A stretch of DNA of 32,477 nucleotides, from the NCBI GenBank assembly GCA_030524175.1, contig JAUNHC010000054.1, forward strand, positions 1 to 32,477. The letters run 5' to 3'. Source of the DNA: Eubacteriales bacterium. Its GTDB lineage: Bacteria; Bacillota; Clostridia; Lachnospirales; Lachnospiraceae. Under the pieces are notes generated by a model. That model was not told the DNA's origin and made no database searches. It was given only the letters and a program-made list of their open reading frames with translations. The stretch's first letter is position 1; every line of letters starts with the position of its first letter. Of this stretch, positions 12,068 through 20,681 are shown piece after piece. Position numbers and translations under genes: made by a program.

Positions 12068-14215
12068 ATGGAATACATAGCACATATTTCTGAGGATAAA
12101 TCGGAGATACAGACAGTGAAGGAACATGCGGAGGGTACGGCGCTTCTGGCAAAGGATTTTGCAAGTGCATTTGGTTATGGGGAGTGGGGCTATTGCTGTG
12201 GGATGCTGCATGATATCGGGAAGTATTCCGCGGCATTTCAGGAACGGATCCGGGGAAGCAGCCGGATCGTGGATCACGCAACCGCCGGTGCACAGCTATG
12301 CAGCCGGAAAAAGGGTCTTTATCCTTTGCTAAGCTACTGTATAGCGGGGCATCATGCAGGACTTCCGGACACAGGGGCATACAGCGATGACGGAAGCTGC
12401 GGCTCTCTGTTGGGACGTTTAAAAAAGAAGGTTCAGGACTATCAGGCATACCAGGAGGAGATAGATATCCCGGAACTGACGAAACTGCCCTTTCATACAG
12501 GCAACAAGGAAAAGGATGCTTTTGTGATGAGTGTTTTTATACGCATGTTATATTCCTGCCTTGTTGACGCAGATTTTTTTGATACAGAGTATTTTATGAA
12601 TCATGGTAAAACACACCGCTGTTCCGGCGAAAGCATGGATATTCTGCTGGACAGGCTGAACATGCATATAGCTGATTGGCTGAAAAATGATGATACAGAC
12701 ACAGTAAATGGAAGAAGGACGGAAATCCTTAAGAATTGCAGGAATTGGGGAGAAGCGGATAAAGGAATGTTCCGTCTGACCGTTCCTACAGGCGGAGGTA
12801 AAACAGTGGCTTCCCTTGCATTTGCACTTGCCCACTGCGCAGAGCATCAGATGGACCGGATCATTTATGTGATTCCCTATACCAGCATTATTGAGCAGAA
12901 TGCCAAAGTGTTCCGGGATATCCTTGGAGAGGAAAATGTCCTTGAAAACCACTGTAATGTGGACTATGAAAGCGAAGAGGAGCTGAAACCTTTTCAGCTT
13001 GCCTCGGAAAATTGGGACAAACCGGTGGTTGTCACCACTAATGTTCAATTTTTTGAATCTCTTTTTTCAAATAAATCATCCAGGTGCAGAAAACTCCACA
13101 ATATTGCCAACAGTGTGATTATTTTTGATGAGGCTCAGATGCTTCCCAATGACTATCTGAAGCCCTGTGTGGCAATGATAGAAGAGTTGGTCAGTCGTTA
13201 TGAATGCAGCGCTGTCTTGTGTACAGCTACCCAGCCCGCCTTGCAGCCATTCTTTTCTCAGAATTTGAATATAGTGGAATTGTGCCCGCGGATGGAAGAA
13301 CAATTCCGGTTTTTTAAGAGAGTCACCATAAACAACAAGGGGGCGTTGTCCGAAGAAGCCCTTGTGGAAATACTGCGTGAGGAAAGGCAGGCATTATGCA
13401 TTCTGAATACAAAAAGGAAAGTGCAGAAAATTTACCAAGAGTTAAAGGGGGATGGAGTGTATCACTTGTCAACCTTTATGTATCCCTTGCACCGTAGGAG
13501 AGTATTGGAGGAAATTAAAAAGCGTCTTTCCAATGGAGAGAAATGTATCGTCATCGCCACCAGCCTGGTGGAAGCTGGTGTGGATTTGGATTTCAGAACA
13601 GTTTACCGTCAGCTTGCGGGAGTTGATTCTCTCATACAGGCAGCAGGGCGGTGTAACCGGGAGGGAAAACGCACAGCGGCAGAAAGTATGGCCCATGTGT
13701 TCCAGCTGGAGGGGGAGGAAGCCATACCCGGGCAGAGCCAGCAGATTGCTTCTGCTAAATATTTGATGGAGGAAGAAGATGACATCACTTCACCGGAAGC
13801 AGTGAGGAAATATTTCGAAATTCTTTACCATTACCGTGGGGAAAGTCTTGATAAAAAAGGTATTATGGGGCAGTTCCGACCTATGTACTTTCCCTTTGCA
13901 TCTGTGTCTGAACAGTTCAAATTAATTGAACAGAATACAAAAAGCATTTTTATTGCCGGGGAAGATGAGGCTATACAAATCCTCCATGAAATACAGCTTA
14001 AAGGGGCAACCAGGGCTTTAATGAGAAAAGCGGGGAAATATGTAGTGAATGTGTATGAAAATGATTTCGACAGACTGCATGAGGCAGGAATGCTGACGGC
14101 GGTTTCAGAGGAGATGAAGGAAGAGTTTTTTATGCTGCGTGACAACAGTTTGTATTCGGATGATATGGGATTGATGACAGACAGGGTGGATAGAGGGAGT
14201 GCGATTTTGGTTTGA
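12068..14215 (+). CDS. cas3: CRISPR-associated nuclease/helicase Cas3, type I-C
   Basis: A 715-aa Cas3 that is recruited by Cascade to unwind and degrade target DNA. The N-terminal HD nuclease has H20, the LHDIGK pair H48-D49, DH at 69-70 and HH at 95-96. The SF2 helicase follows, with Walker A VPTGGGKT at about residue 240, FDEAQ (DEAH-like box) at about 354, TATQPA near 390 and motif VI QAAGRCNREG near 525. All key residues appear present, so it should be active. The length suits type I-C Cas3. The ribosome site is AGGGGGAA before the ATG. A 981-bp gap separates it from cas5c, so it is probably transcribed on its own, unlike compact I-C operons where the genes nearly touch. Confidence 0.95.
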   Translation: MEYIAHISEDKSEIQTVKEHAEGTALLAKDFASAFGYGEWGYCCGMLHDIGKYSAAFQERIRGSSRIVDHATAGAQLCSRKKGLYPLLSYCIAGHHAGLPDTGAYSDDGSCGSLLGRLKKKVQDYQAYQEEIDIPELTKLPFHTGNKEKDAFVMSVFIRMLYSCLVDADFFDTEYFMNHGKTHRCSGESMDILLDRLNMHIADWLKNDDTDTVNGRRTEILKNCRNWGEADKGMFRLTVPTGGGKTVASLAFALAHCAEHQMDRIIYVIPYTSIIEQNAKVFRDILGEENVLENHCNVDYESEEELKPFQLASENWDKPVVVTTNVQFFESLFSNKSSRCRKLHNIANSVIIFDEAQMLPNDYLKPCVAMIEELVSRYECSAVLCTATQPALQPFFSQNLNIVELCPRMEEQFRFFKRVTINNKGALSEEALVEILREERQALCILNTKRKVQKIYQELKGDGVYHLSTFMYPLHRRRVLEEIKKRLSNGEKCIVIATSLVEAGVDLDFRTVYRQLAGVDSLIQAAGRCNREGKRTAAESMAHVFQLEGEEAIPGQSQQIASAKYLMEEEDDITSPEAVRKYFEILYHYRGESLDKKGIMGQFRPMYFPFASVSEQFKLIEQNTKSIFIAGEDEAIQILHEIQLKGATRALMRKAGKYVVNVYENDFDRLHEAGMLTAVSEEMKEEFFMLRDNSLYSDDMGLMTDRVDRGSAILV

Positions 14216-14225
14216 TAGGGGGACG

Positions 14226-14515
14226 CTTTTGCACAAGGCTGCGGCTGGGGCAGGCCGGGGGAGAATAGGCTGCGGTACGTTCGTTTCGCATGGAATCACT
14301 AAGCGGCTGAGTCGGCTTGCTTTGTCGGATCGGTCGCCAACTCGTAAAATTCTCTGATGAGAATTTTACTCAGACAGGGCTCCCTTGATTTTGTGCCTGA
14401 TGCACAAAATCACCTCGGCGCAGCCGACTCACCCACTAAGTGATTCCAAATGCTTACTCAAAGCACCGCAGCCGATTCTCCCCCGGCCAGCCCCAGCCGC
14501 AGCCTTGTGCAAAAG
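14226..14515. repeat. 290-nt cruciform element between cas3 and cas5c
   Basis: Outer arms 14226-14276 and 14465-14515 are inverted repeats of 51 nt with two mismatches. Second arms 14291-14317 and 14422-14448 (27 nt) pair with a few mismatches. Inside are two perfect hairpins: GTAAAATTCTC/GAGAATTTTAC (14344-14369, 4-nt loop) and GATTTTGTGC/GCACAAAATC (14387-14411, 5-nt loop). The whole can fold as a long stem ending in a branched, clover-like head. It has no coding potential and could be a MITE-like element or a structured RNA. Confidence 0.8.
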
Positions 14516-14520
14516 CTGAC

Positions 14521-14620
14521 GTTTCAAGGCGGGAACGTAATGCTTCAAGGTGGGATATAAGGTTTTAAGGTGGAATGTAATGCTTCAAGGTGGAACGTAA
14601 TATTTCATGGCGGGATGTAA
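14521..14620 (+). repeat. Five tandem 20-nt repeats
   Basis: Five consecutive units of exactly 20 nt starting at 14521, 14541, 14561, 14581 and 14601. The consensus is close to TGTTTCAAGGTGGGATGTAA; every unit keeps an A(A/T)GG core and ends in TAA. They begin 5 nt after the cruciform element. Confidence 0.8.
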
Positions 14621-14714
14621 TTATTGCTTGGGACAGATTAAGTTTTAATGGGCTGGGTGGGTGATGATTGAGGTTTGCTTGAACTGTTGTAAGCATTGGT
14701 GAAATGAAGGGAGG

Positions 14715-14802
14715 GGATAGTGGGAAATGCTGTAAATATGTAGTATCTGGCGAAATAGCGTAAGAGGATAATGGGAAAATATTGTAAATATGCGGCATAT
14801 GG
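14715..14802 (+). repeat. Imperfect direct repeat upstream of the cas promoter
   Basis: GGATAGTGGGAAATGCTGTA and onward (14715-14750) recurs as GGATAATGGGAAAATATTGT and onward (14766-14802), about 36 nt with scattered changes, both ending in a TGG after a TATG-like tract. The second copy contains the -35 box of the promoter at 14782-14810. Confidence 0.55.
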
Positions 14803-14810
14803 AGTATAAT
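14782..14810 (+). promoter_or_regulatory. Promoter for the cas5c-cas2 operon
   Basis: TTGTAA (14782-14787), 17-nt spacer, TATAAT (14805-14810). It leaves a leader of about 380 nt before cas5c. Confidence 0.65.
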
Positions 14811-14881
14811 ATACACAATGAAATTTAGAAAAAGACATGATAATATGTAATATTTGCACAAAATCGAGGGCGGTGGTGAAT

Positions 14882-14950
14882 ATGGCTTTTGCAGTTGGTA
14901 TTCAGCAGTTGGTGCTCAACAGCGGACGGGCTGCCTGTAATATCGTGTAG
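14882..14950 (+). CDS. Possible 22-aa leader ORF
   Basis: An ATG with GGGCGGTGGTGA upstream starts MAFAVGIQQLVLNSGRAA and stops after 22 codons, within the long leader of the cas operon. It is too short to judge; it could be chance. Confidence 0.2.
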   Translation: MAFAVGIQQLVLNSGRAACNIV

Positions 14951-15196
14951 TGATATGAGCAATAGGATTTTCGGCATGTGTAGTTAGTTTAAAATATTAT
15001 GTCTCGGATAGTAAGTGATAAAAATTGATTTGTGATAATGATGATAGAAGTGAGTGTTGAAGAGATATTTAGTAGAAGAGGTATTTAATTTAACAGTAGT
15101 TAATGTTTTGCCGTAGTAAAGGCTTTGTGGGGGAAGGAGGAAGCTGTAAGAGGTTTTAGGATGTGTAAAAAGTAATACAAGGGAGGAGGAAGACCT

Positions 15197-15856
15197 ATGG
15201 GAATAGGAGTAAAGGTGAAGGTTTGGGGGGATTATGCCCTTTTTTCGCGGCCTGAAATGAAGGTGGAACGTTGTTCTTATGATGTGATCACGCCTTCTGC
15301 CGCCAGGGGGATTCTGGAGGCAGTATACTGGCACCCGGGTATGCGGTGGGTGATAGATTGCATTTATGTTCAGAAGCCCATTCAATTCACCAGTATCCGA
15401 AGAAACGAAATTAAGAGTAAGGTTTCTGCAAATAATGTTCTGCCTGTCTATAACGGTTCAGGGAAGAATCTCTATATCAGCAGCAAGGCAGAAATCGTGC
15501 AGAGAGCCTCACTGCTTTTGAGGGATGTGGCGTATGTGATCGAGGCACATTTTGAAATGACGGAGAAGGCCAATGCCAGCGATAATCCAGGGAAATTCAA
15601 GGATATCATCATGCGGCGGCTGAGACGGGGAGAGTGTTATCATACACCATATTTTGGTTGCAGGGAATTTCCTGTGAATTTCTGTCTTTGTGAGGATGAG
15701 CAGATATTCACTGCATATGCACAGGAAGAACGGGATTTAGGATATATGTTATATGATATGGATTACTCTGATACAGAAAATATTCAGCCCATGTTTTTCA
15801 GAGCAGTGATGAAAAATGGGGTGATTGACCTGAGAGACTGTGAGGTGGTTCGATGA
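15197..15856 (+). CDS. cas5c: Cas5c: crRNA-processing endoribonuclease and Cascade subunit
   Basis: A 219-aa RAMP protein. In type I-C, which lacks Cas6, Cas5 cuts the precursor crRNA at the repeat and stays bound to the 5' handle. The N-terminus (VKVWGDYALFSRPEMKVERC) and the PYFGCREFPVNF block near residue 160 are typical of this family, with the SARGIL...YW motif near residues 35-47. The ATG is preceded by GGAGGAGG. The stop overlaps the next gene by 4 nt (ATGA), so the two are translationally coupled. Length is as expected. Confidence 0.93.
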   Translation: MGIGVKVKVWGDYALFSRPEMKVERCSYDVITPSAARGILEAVYWHPGMRWVIDCIYVQKPIQFTSIRRNEIKSKVSANNVLPVYNGSGKNLYISSKAEIVQRASLLLRDVAYVIEAHFEMTEKANASDNPGKFKDIIMRRLRRGECYHTPYFGCREFPVNFCLCEDEQIFTAYAQEERDLGYMLYDMDYSDTENIQPMFFRAVMKNGVIDLRDCEVVR

Positions 15857-17580
15857 TCCTGCAATCACTGGTAAAGCATTATGAAACTCTGGCCCGTAAA
15901 GGTCTTGTTACACTTAAGGGATGGTGCAGCGCGAAGGTTTCCTATGGAATTGATCTGAGAAAAGACGGAACTGTCAGGGGGATTGTATGTCTGAAGCAGG
16001 AGGAGATCAGGGGGAAGAAGACTGTATGGGTGCCCCAGAACATTACGGTGCCTCAAATGGTAGCACGTTCTTCCGGTGTGTCCGCCAATTTTCTCTGTGA
16101 CAATTCCAAATATCTGCTGGGAGTTGACAAAGACGGAAGCAGCGGCAGAGTGAAGGAATGCTTTGAGGCTGCCAGGAAGCTGCATCTGGACAATCTTAAG
16201 ACAGCACACGGGGAAATGGCTCAGGCTTTAAAGGCCTTTTTCTCTGGATGGGAACCAGACAAAGCCAGAGAATGTGCCGATTTAGATGCCCAGTGGGAAG
16301 AAATTACGGCAGCAGGAAATCTGATTTTTGTCATGGGTCCCCAGTATGCCCAGGAGGACCCGGAAATACGTGAAATTTGGGAGACAATTCTCCAGGAAAG
16401 TGAAGGAGAAAGAGACGGTATCTGCCTTGTGACAGGACAGAAGGCTGAAATAACCAGAATACATACGGTGATAAAAGGAGTACAGGGTGCTCAGTCAAGC
16501 GGCGCTGCACTTGTGTCCTTTAATGCACCGGCTTTTGAATCTTACGGAAAGGAGCAAAGCTACAATGCTCCTGTGGGCAAGTATGCGGCATTCGCCTACA
16601 CAACAGCCTTAAATTATCTGTTGTCCCAGAGAAAGTATGTTTTTCAGTTTGGAGATACTACCGTACTTTTCTGGGCAGAAAGCGGAGAAGAAGCTTATCA
16701 GGAAGCATTTTTCTTTTCCATTGAGCCGGAAATTGACAACCAGGAATCTGTGAGGGGTGTTTTTGCCGCATTGAAGGAAAACAGGCCTGTTGTCATAGAT
16801 GATATTCGTTTAAATCCGGATCAGAAATTCTTTATTCTGGGACTTTCACCCAATGCTGCCAGATTATCTGTGAGGTTTTATTATGAGGACAGCTTTGGGA
16901 AAATTTTGGAAAATCTGGACAGGCATTATAAGCGTATGGAAATCGTGCGGCCTTCCTGGGATGATATGGAATATCTGGGAGTCAACAGAATGATACAGCA
17001 GACAGTGAATCAAAATTCCCGGGATAAAAAGCCCAAGCCTAATATGGCGTCTGCTGCACTCCAGGCAATTTTGTCAGGAGGAAATTATCCTGAAAGCTTA
17101 TACAGCAATGTCCTTATCCGTATACGCAGTGAGCAGGGCAGGGTTACAAGAGGCAGGGCAGCTATTATAAAAGCATATCTGCTGAAAAATAAAAAAGTTC
17201 TGGAGAAGGAGGGTGCTTTTGTGAAACTCAACGAGGAAACAAACGACAGAGCATATGTACTGGGACGTATTTTTGCGGTGCTGGAGGCGATTCAAGAGGA
17301 TGCCAACCGCGGGATCAATGCCACGATCAGAGACAAATATTTTAATTCTGCAAGTGCTGCGCCGGCCACTATTTTTCCGGTGTTATTCAAACTGAAAAAC
17401 AGCCATATCAGGAAGTTAGAGAACCCGGGAGCAAGGGTTAACTACGAAAAGCTGATAACAGAACTTATGGGAAAAATAGATGAGTTTCCATTACGTCTGT
17501 CCCTGGAAGAGCAGGGCAAATTTGACCTTGGATACTACCATCAGGTACAGAAAAGATACGAAAAAAAGGAGGAAAAATAA
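15853..17580 (+). CDS. cas8c: Cas8c (Csd1): large subunit of type I-C Cascade
   Basis: A 575-aa large subunit that recognises the PAM and target DNA. Family features include an N-terminal MILQSLVKHYE start, SANFLCDNSKYLLG at about 70, CLVTGQ at about 195, SFNAPAFESYG near 227 and NVLIRIRSEQG near 420. The length is normal. It overlaps cas5c by 4 nt and is followed directly (0 nt) by cas7. Its 3' third contains an internal ribosome site and GTG start for Cas11c (separate entry). Confidence 0.93.
   Translation: MILQSLVKHYETLARKGLVTLKGWCSAKVSYGIDLRKDGTVRGIVCLKQEEIRGKKTVWVPQNITVPQMVARSSGVSANFLCDNSKYLLGVDKDGSSGRVKECFEAARKLHLDNLKTAHGEMAQALKAFFSGWEPDKARECADLDAQWEEITAAGNLIFVMGPQYAQEDPEIREIWETILQESEGERDGICLVTGQKAEITRIHTVIKGVQGAQSSGAALVSFNAPAFESYGKEQSYNAPVGKYAAFAYTTALNYLLSQRKYVFQFGDTTVLFWAESGEEAYQEAFFFSIEPEIDNQESVRGVFAALKENRPVVIDDIRLNPDQKFFILGLSPNAARLSVRFYYEDSFGKILENLDRHYKRMEIVRPSWDDMEYLGVNRMIQQTVNQNSRDKKPKPNMASAALQAILSGGNYPESLYSNVLIRIRSEQGRVTRGRAAIIKAYLLKNKKVLEKEGAFVKLNEETNDRAYVLGRIFAVLEAIQEDANRGINATIRDKYFNSASAAPATIFPVLFKLKNSHIRKLENPGARVNYEKLITELMGKIDEFPLRLSLEEQGKFDLGYYHQVQKRYEKKEEK
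17221..17580 (+). CDS. cas11c: Cas11c small subunit, internal translation start within cas8c
   Basis: Within cas8c, AAGGAGG (17206-17212) stands 8 nt before an in-frame GTG at 17221. Translation from there gives 119 aa (MKLNEETNDRAYVLGRIFAV at the start), the C-terminal helical part of Cas8c. Type I-C systems are known to make a Cas11 small subunit of about this size from an internal start in cas8c; two copies line the Cascade belly. Site strength, spacing, frame and product size all fit. It has not been tested in this organism. Confidence 0.75.
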   Translation: MKLNEETNDRAYVLGRIFAVLEAIQEDANRGINATIRDKYFNSASAAPATIFPVLFKLKNSHIRKLENPGARVNYEKLITELMGKIDEFPLRLSLEEQGKFDLGYYHQVQKRYEKKEEK

Positions 17581-18471
17581 ATGGGTGAAGCAATCAAAAA
17601 CAGATATGAATTTGTGATTCTTTTTGACGTAGAAAATGGTAATCCCAATGGTGACCCGGATGCCGGAAATATGCCGCGGATCGACCCGGAAAGTGGTTAC
17701 GGACTGGTGACAGACGTATGTTTGAAACGGAAAATCCGTAATTATGTGGATATTGTGAAAGAAGATGAGGAAGGCTACGGTATCTATATTAAAGAAGATA
17801 TCCCGCTGAACAGAAGCGATAATAAGGCTTATGAATATTTAGGAGTTGATGAAAAATCTGCCAAAGAACTGAAAAAGAAAGACCCTGATGCAGATAAGAA
17901 AATCCGCGATTTCATGTGCCGCAATTTTTATGATATCCGAACATTCGGTGCCGTAATGACTACCTTTGTAAAGGCTGCATTGAACTGCGGACAGGTAAGA
18001 GGCCCTGTGCAGCTTGGTTTTGCCAGAAGTATTGATCCTATCGTCAGTCAGGAAGTGACTATTACCAGAGTTGCCATCACCACTGAAAAGGATGCAGAAA
18101 ACAAGAGTACAGAGATGGGCAGGAAAAATATTGTACCGTATGCCTTATACAGGGCAGAAGGTTATATTTCAGCAAATCTTGCCAGGAAAGTAACGGGATT
18201 TTCCGAGGATGACCTGGAACTTTTGTGGGAAGCAATCATCAATATGTTCGAGCATGATCATTCTGCTGCAAGAGGCAAAATGGCAGTAAGGGAGCTTATT
18301 GTTTTTAAACACAGCAAGGAATTGGGGGATTGCCCTTCATACAAGCTGTTCGATGCAGTGGAGGTAAAAAGAAATGAAGATGTGCTTTATCCCAGGAAAT
18401 ATCAGGATTATTCCGTTGCTGTACATGAGGAACAGATACCGGACAGTGTGGAAGTGATAAGGAAAATATAA
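17581..18471 (+). CDS. cas7c: Cas7c (Csd2): crRNA-backbone subunit
   Basis: A 296-aa RAMP-fold protein that forms the helical backbone of Cascade along the crRNA spacer. Its N-terminus, FVILFDVENGNPNGDPDAGN, is the diagnostic Csd2 signature, followed by DVCLKRKIRNYV and, further on, NFYDIRTFGAVM. GGAGG lies upstream and the ATG follows the cas8c stop directly. Usual length; last codon overlaps cas4 by 1 nt. Confidence 0.95.
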   Translation: MGEAIKNRYEFVILFDVENGNPNGDPDAGNMPRIDPESGYGLVTDVCLKRKIRNYVDIVKEDEEGYGIYIKEDIPLNRSDNKAYEYLGVDEKSAKELKKKDPDADKKIRDFMCRNFYDIRTFGAVMTTFVKAALNCGQVRGPVQLGFARSIDPIVSQEVTITRVAITTEKDAENKSTEMGRKNIVPYALYRAEGYISANLARKVTGFSEDDLELLWEAIINMFEHDHSAARGKMAVRELIVFKHSKELGDCPSYKLFDAVEVKRNEDVLYPRKYQDYSVAVHEEQIPDSVEVIRKI

Positions 18472-19136
18472 TGGAATATCAGGAAGATGATTATTTAATG
18501 ATTTCAGGTATTCAGCATTTTCAATTCTGCAGGCGACAGTGGGCTTTGATACATATAGAACAGCAGTGGGCTGAAAACGTTCATACGGTTGTAGGGGAAT
18601 TGATGCACAATAAAGTACATGACCCCTATCTCAAAGAAAAAAGAAAAGATATCCTTGTGGCCAGGGCCCTTCCCGTTTCATCAAGAATTATGGGAGTAAG
18701 CGGTGAATGTGATATGGTAGAGTTCCAAAAAGCTGAGGATGGAGTCACACTGTTTGGCCACCGTGGATTGTATAAAATCTATCCTGTAGAATACAAAAAA
18801 GGAAAGCCAAAAGAGTCTGAGGAGGACATCCTGCAGCTTGCCGCTCAGGCAATGTGTCTGGAAGAAATGTTCTCCTCAAAGGTGGATGAGGGCGCTGTCT
18901 TTTATGGGGAAACAAGGCGCCGTGAGACAGTGGAGATTACCGACAGTCTGCGCGCACAAGTGAGAGAAATATTCCAGGAAATGCACCAGTATTATGACCG
19001 ACGTTACACTCCAAAAGTGAAATGGAGCAAGAAATGCAACGGCTGCTCTTTGAAAGATATCTGCCTGCCTAAAATAGGAAAAGCAGGATCTGCGAAAAAA
19101 TACATAGAGCAAATACTGTTGGAGGAAGACCAATGA
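18471..19136 (+). CDS. cas4: Cas4: adaptation nuclease with Fe-S cluster
   Basis: A 221-aa RecB-like nuclease that trims prespacers and selects those with a correct PAM, working with Cas1-Cas2. C20 in HFQFCRRQW and the C-terminal cysteine group (KKCNGCSLKDICLP) would bind a 4Fe-4S cluster. The PD-(D/E)XK core includes GECDMVEF and VEYKKGKP, followed by QLAAQAMCLEE. All elements look intact. Overlaps cas7 by 1 nt and cas1 by 4 nt. Confidence 0.94.
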   Translation: MEYQEDDYLMISGIQHFQFCRRQWALIHIEQQWAENVHTVVGELMHNKVHDPYLKEKRKDILVARALPVSSRIMGVSGECDMVEFQKAEDGVTLFGHRGLYKIYPVEYKKGKPKESEEDILQLAAQAMCLEEMFSSKVDEGAVFYGETRRRETVEITDSLRAQVREIFQEMHQYYDRRYTPKVKWSKKCNGCSLKDICLPKIGKAGSAKKYIEQILLEEDQ

Positions 19137-20164
19137 AAAAATTGCTGAATACTTTATATGTTACCTCAGAAAACAGTTATCTGGCATTAGATGGAGAGAA
19201 TATCGTTGTGCTGGAACATGACCAGGAGATAGGAAGACTTCCTTTACATAACCTCGAGGGGATTGTGTCCTTCGGATACCGTGGCACAAGTCCGGCATTG
19301 ATGGGAGCCTGTGCAGAAAAAAATATTTCTTTGTGCTACCTTACTCCTCAAGGTAAATTTCTGGCACGGGTGAGCGGGAAAACAAGAGGTAATGTTGTAC
19401 TAAGAGAAAAGCAGTACGAAAGCAGCCACGATGAACATGTGAGCCTGGAGATAGCCAGGAACTGTATCCTGGGAAAGGTTCACAATGCCCGATGGGTTCT
19501 GGAACGGGCAACAAGAGACCATGGAATGCAGATTGATACAGTAAAAGTCAAAAATGCATCCGGAAAACTAAAGGAATCGATCAAATTGATCCAAAACTGC
19601 CAATCCAAAGACCAGCTCCGTGGCTATGAGGGGGAGGCGGCAAGCACCTATTTCGCAGTGTTGGACGAATTAATACTGCAGCAGAAAAAGGACTTTATTT
19701 TTCAAGGAAGAAGTAAACGGCCGCCCATGGACAATGTGAATGCACTGCTTTCTTTCGTTTACACCCTTCTGACAAACAGCATTACTTCAGCATTAGAGTC
19801 AGTTGGCTTAGACCCCTGCGTAGGATATCTTCATACAGAACGCCCCGGCAGAGCCTCCCTTTCCCTGGACCTGATAGAAGAATTACGGGCAGTGCTGGCA
19901 GACCGTTTTGTACTTTCCCTGATCAATAAAAGAGTGATCAGCGGCAAGCAATTCAAACGAAAAGAAAACGGCGCTGTTATTATGGACGATGATTTACGCA
20001 GAACGGTACTGACAGAATGGCAAAATAAAAAGAAAGAAACTCTCACACATCCGTTCCTGGGTGAAAAAGTAGAGTGGGGTATGATACCCTATGTACAATC
20101 CATGCTCCTGGCCAGATACTTACGAGGCGATCTGGATGCATACCCGCCATTTTTGTGGAAATGA
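19133..20164 (+). CDS. cas1: Cas1: spacer integrase, type I-C
   Basis: A 343-aa metal-dependent integrase that inserts new spacers at the leader end. Conserved features: N-terminal MKKLLNTLYVTSENSYLALD, RGYEGEAA (catalytic Glu), and YLHTERPGRASLSLDLIEEL (catalytic His and Asp). The length is normal for I-C Cas1. It overlaps cas4 by 4 nt. Confidence 0.96.
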   Translation: MKKLLNTLYVTSENSYLALDGENIVVLEHDQEIGRLPLHNLEGIVSFGYRGTSPALMGACAEKNISLCYLTPQGKFLARVSGKTRGNVVLREKQYESSHDEHVSLEIARNCILGKVHNARWVLERATRDHGMQIDTVKVKNASGKLKESIKLIQNCQSKDQLRGYEGEAASTYFAVLDELILQQKKDFIFQGRSKRPPMDNVNALLSFVYTLLTNSITSALESVGLDPCVGYLHTERPGRASLSLDLIEELRAVLADRFVLSLINKRVISGKQFKRKENGAVIMDDDLRRTVLTEWQNKKKETLTHPFLGEKVEWGMIPYVQSMLLARYLRGDLDAYPPFLWK

Positions 20165-20174
20165 GGTGATATGG

Positions 20175-20465
20175 TTGCTTGTTCTAATAACCTATGATGT
20201 CAATACCGAAACATCAGCGGGCAAAACCCGCCTTCGCAAAGTAGCAAAACAATGCGTAAATTATGGAAGACGTGTCCAAAACTCAGTGTTTGAATGCATA
20301 TTAGACAATGCTCAGTGCATAACACTAAAAGCAATCCTCACAGATATCATCGATGAGAAAATAGACAGCCTGCGGTTCTATTATCTTGGCAATAATTATA
20401 AGACAAAAGTAGAACATATTGGCGTCGACCGGGGCATTTCGGCTGATGATATGCTGATACTGTAA
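20175..20465 (+). CDS. cas2: Cas2: adaptation scaffold
   Basis: A 96-aa Cas2 that dimerises between two Cas1 dimers. I place the start at TTG 20175, giving MLVLITYDVNTETSAGKTRL, because the I-C family begins exactly so and GAGGTG (20163-20168) is 6 nt upstream. The NYGRRVQNSVFECIL and SLRFYYLGNNYKTKVEHIG blocks are characteristic. A longer frame back into cas1 is not credible. Confidence 0.95.
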   Translation: MLVLITYDVNTETSAGKTRLRKVAKQCVNYGRRVQNSVFECILDNAQCITLKAILTDIIDEKIDSLRFYYLGNNYKTKVEHIGVDRGISADDMLIL

Positions 20466-20681
20466 AATAGAGAATTACAATTACAGGCATAAAAAGCTCA
20501 CCATTAATTGGTGCGAACCCCAAGTACACATAAAAACCCCGGGGGATTCGCACCAAAAAACAAAGGATTATGAGATGTTGAGCTTAGAAATGTGGGATAA
20601 AAAGCATTTCGAAACATTGAAAGTAGGATGAATTAGTGCATAATTGATAATAATTAGAGGTAATATTTGGTTGTTTTTGCT
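20466..20681 (+). promoter_or_regulatory. CRISPR leader
   Basis: 216 bp between cas2 and the first repeat, AT-rich, without a gene. It has an inverted pair GGTGCGAA (20510-20517) / TTCGCACC (20547-20554), reinforced inside by CCCC/GGGG, then a run of A. Similar hairpin blocks are common in type I-C leaders. It must contain the array promoter and the integration signal next to repeat 1. Confidence 0.7.

Noticed and set aside
14565-15385. Minus-strand frames of 73-133 codons in the cas3-cas5c gap
   Set aside because: His/Tyr/Pro-rich low-complexity translations of AT-rich repeats, without ribosome sites, one running into cas5c.
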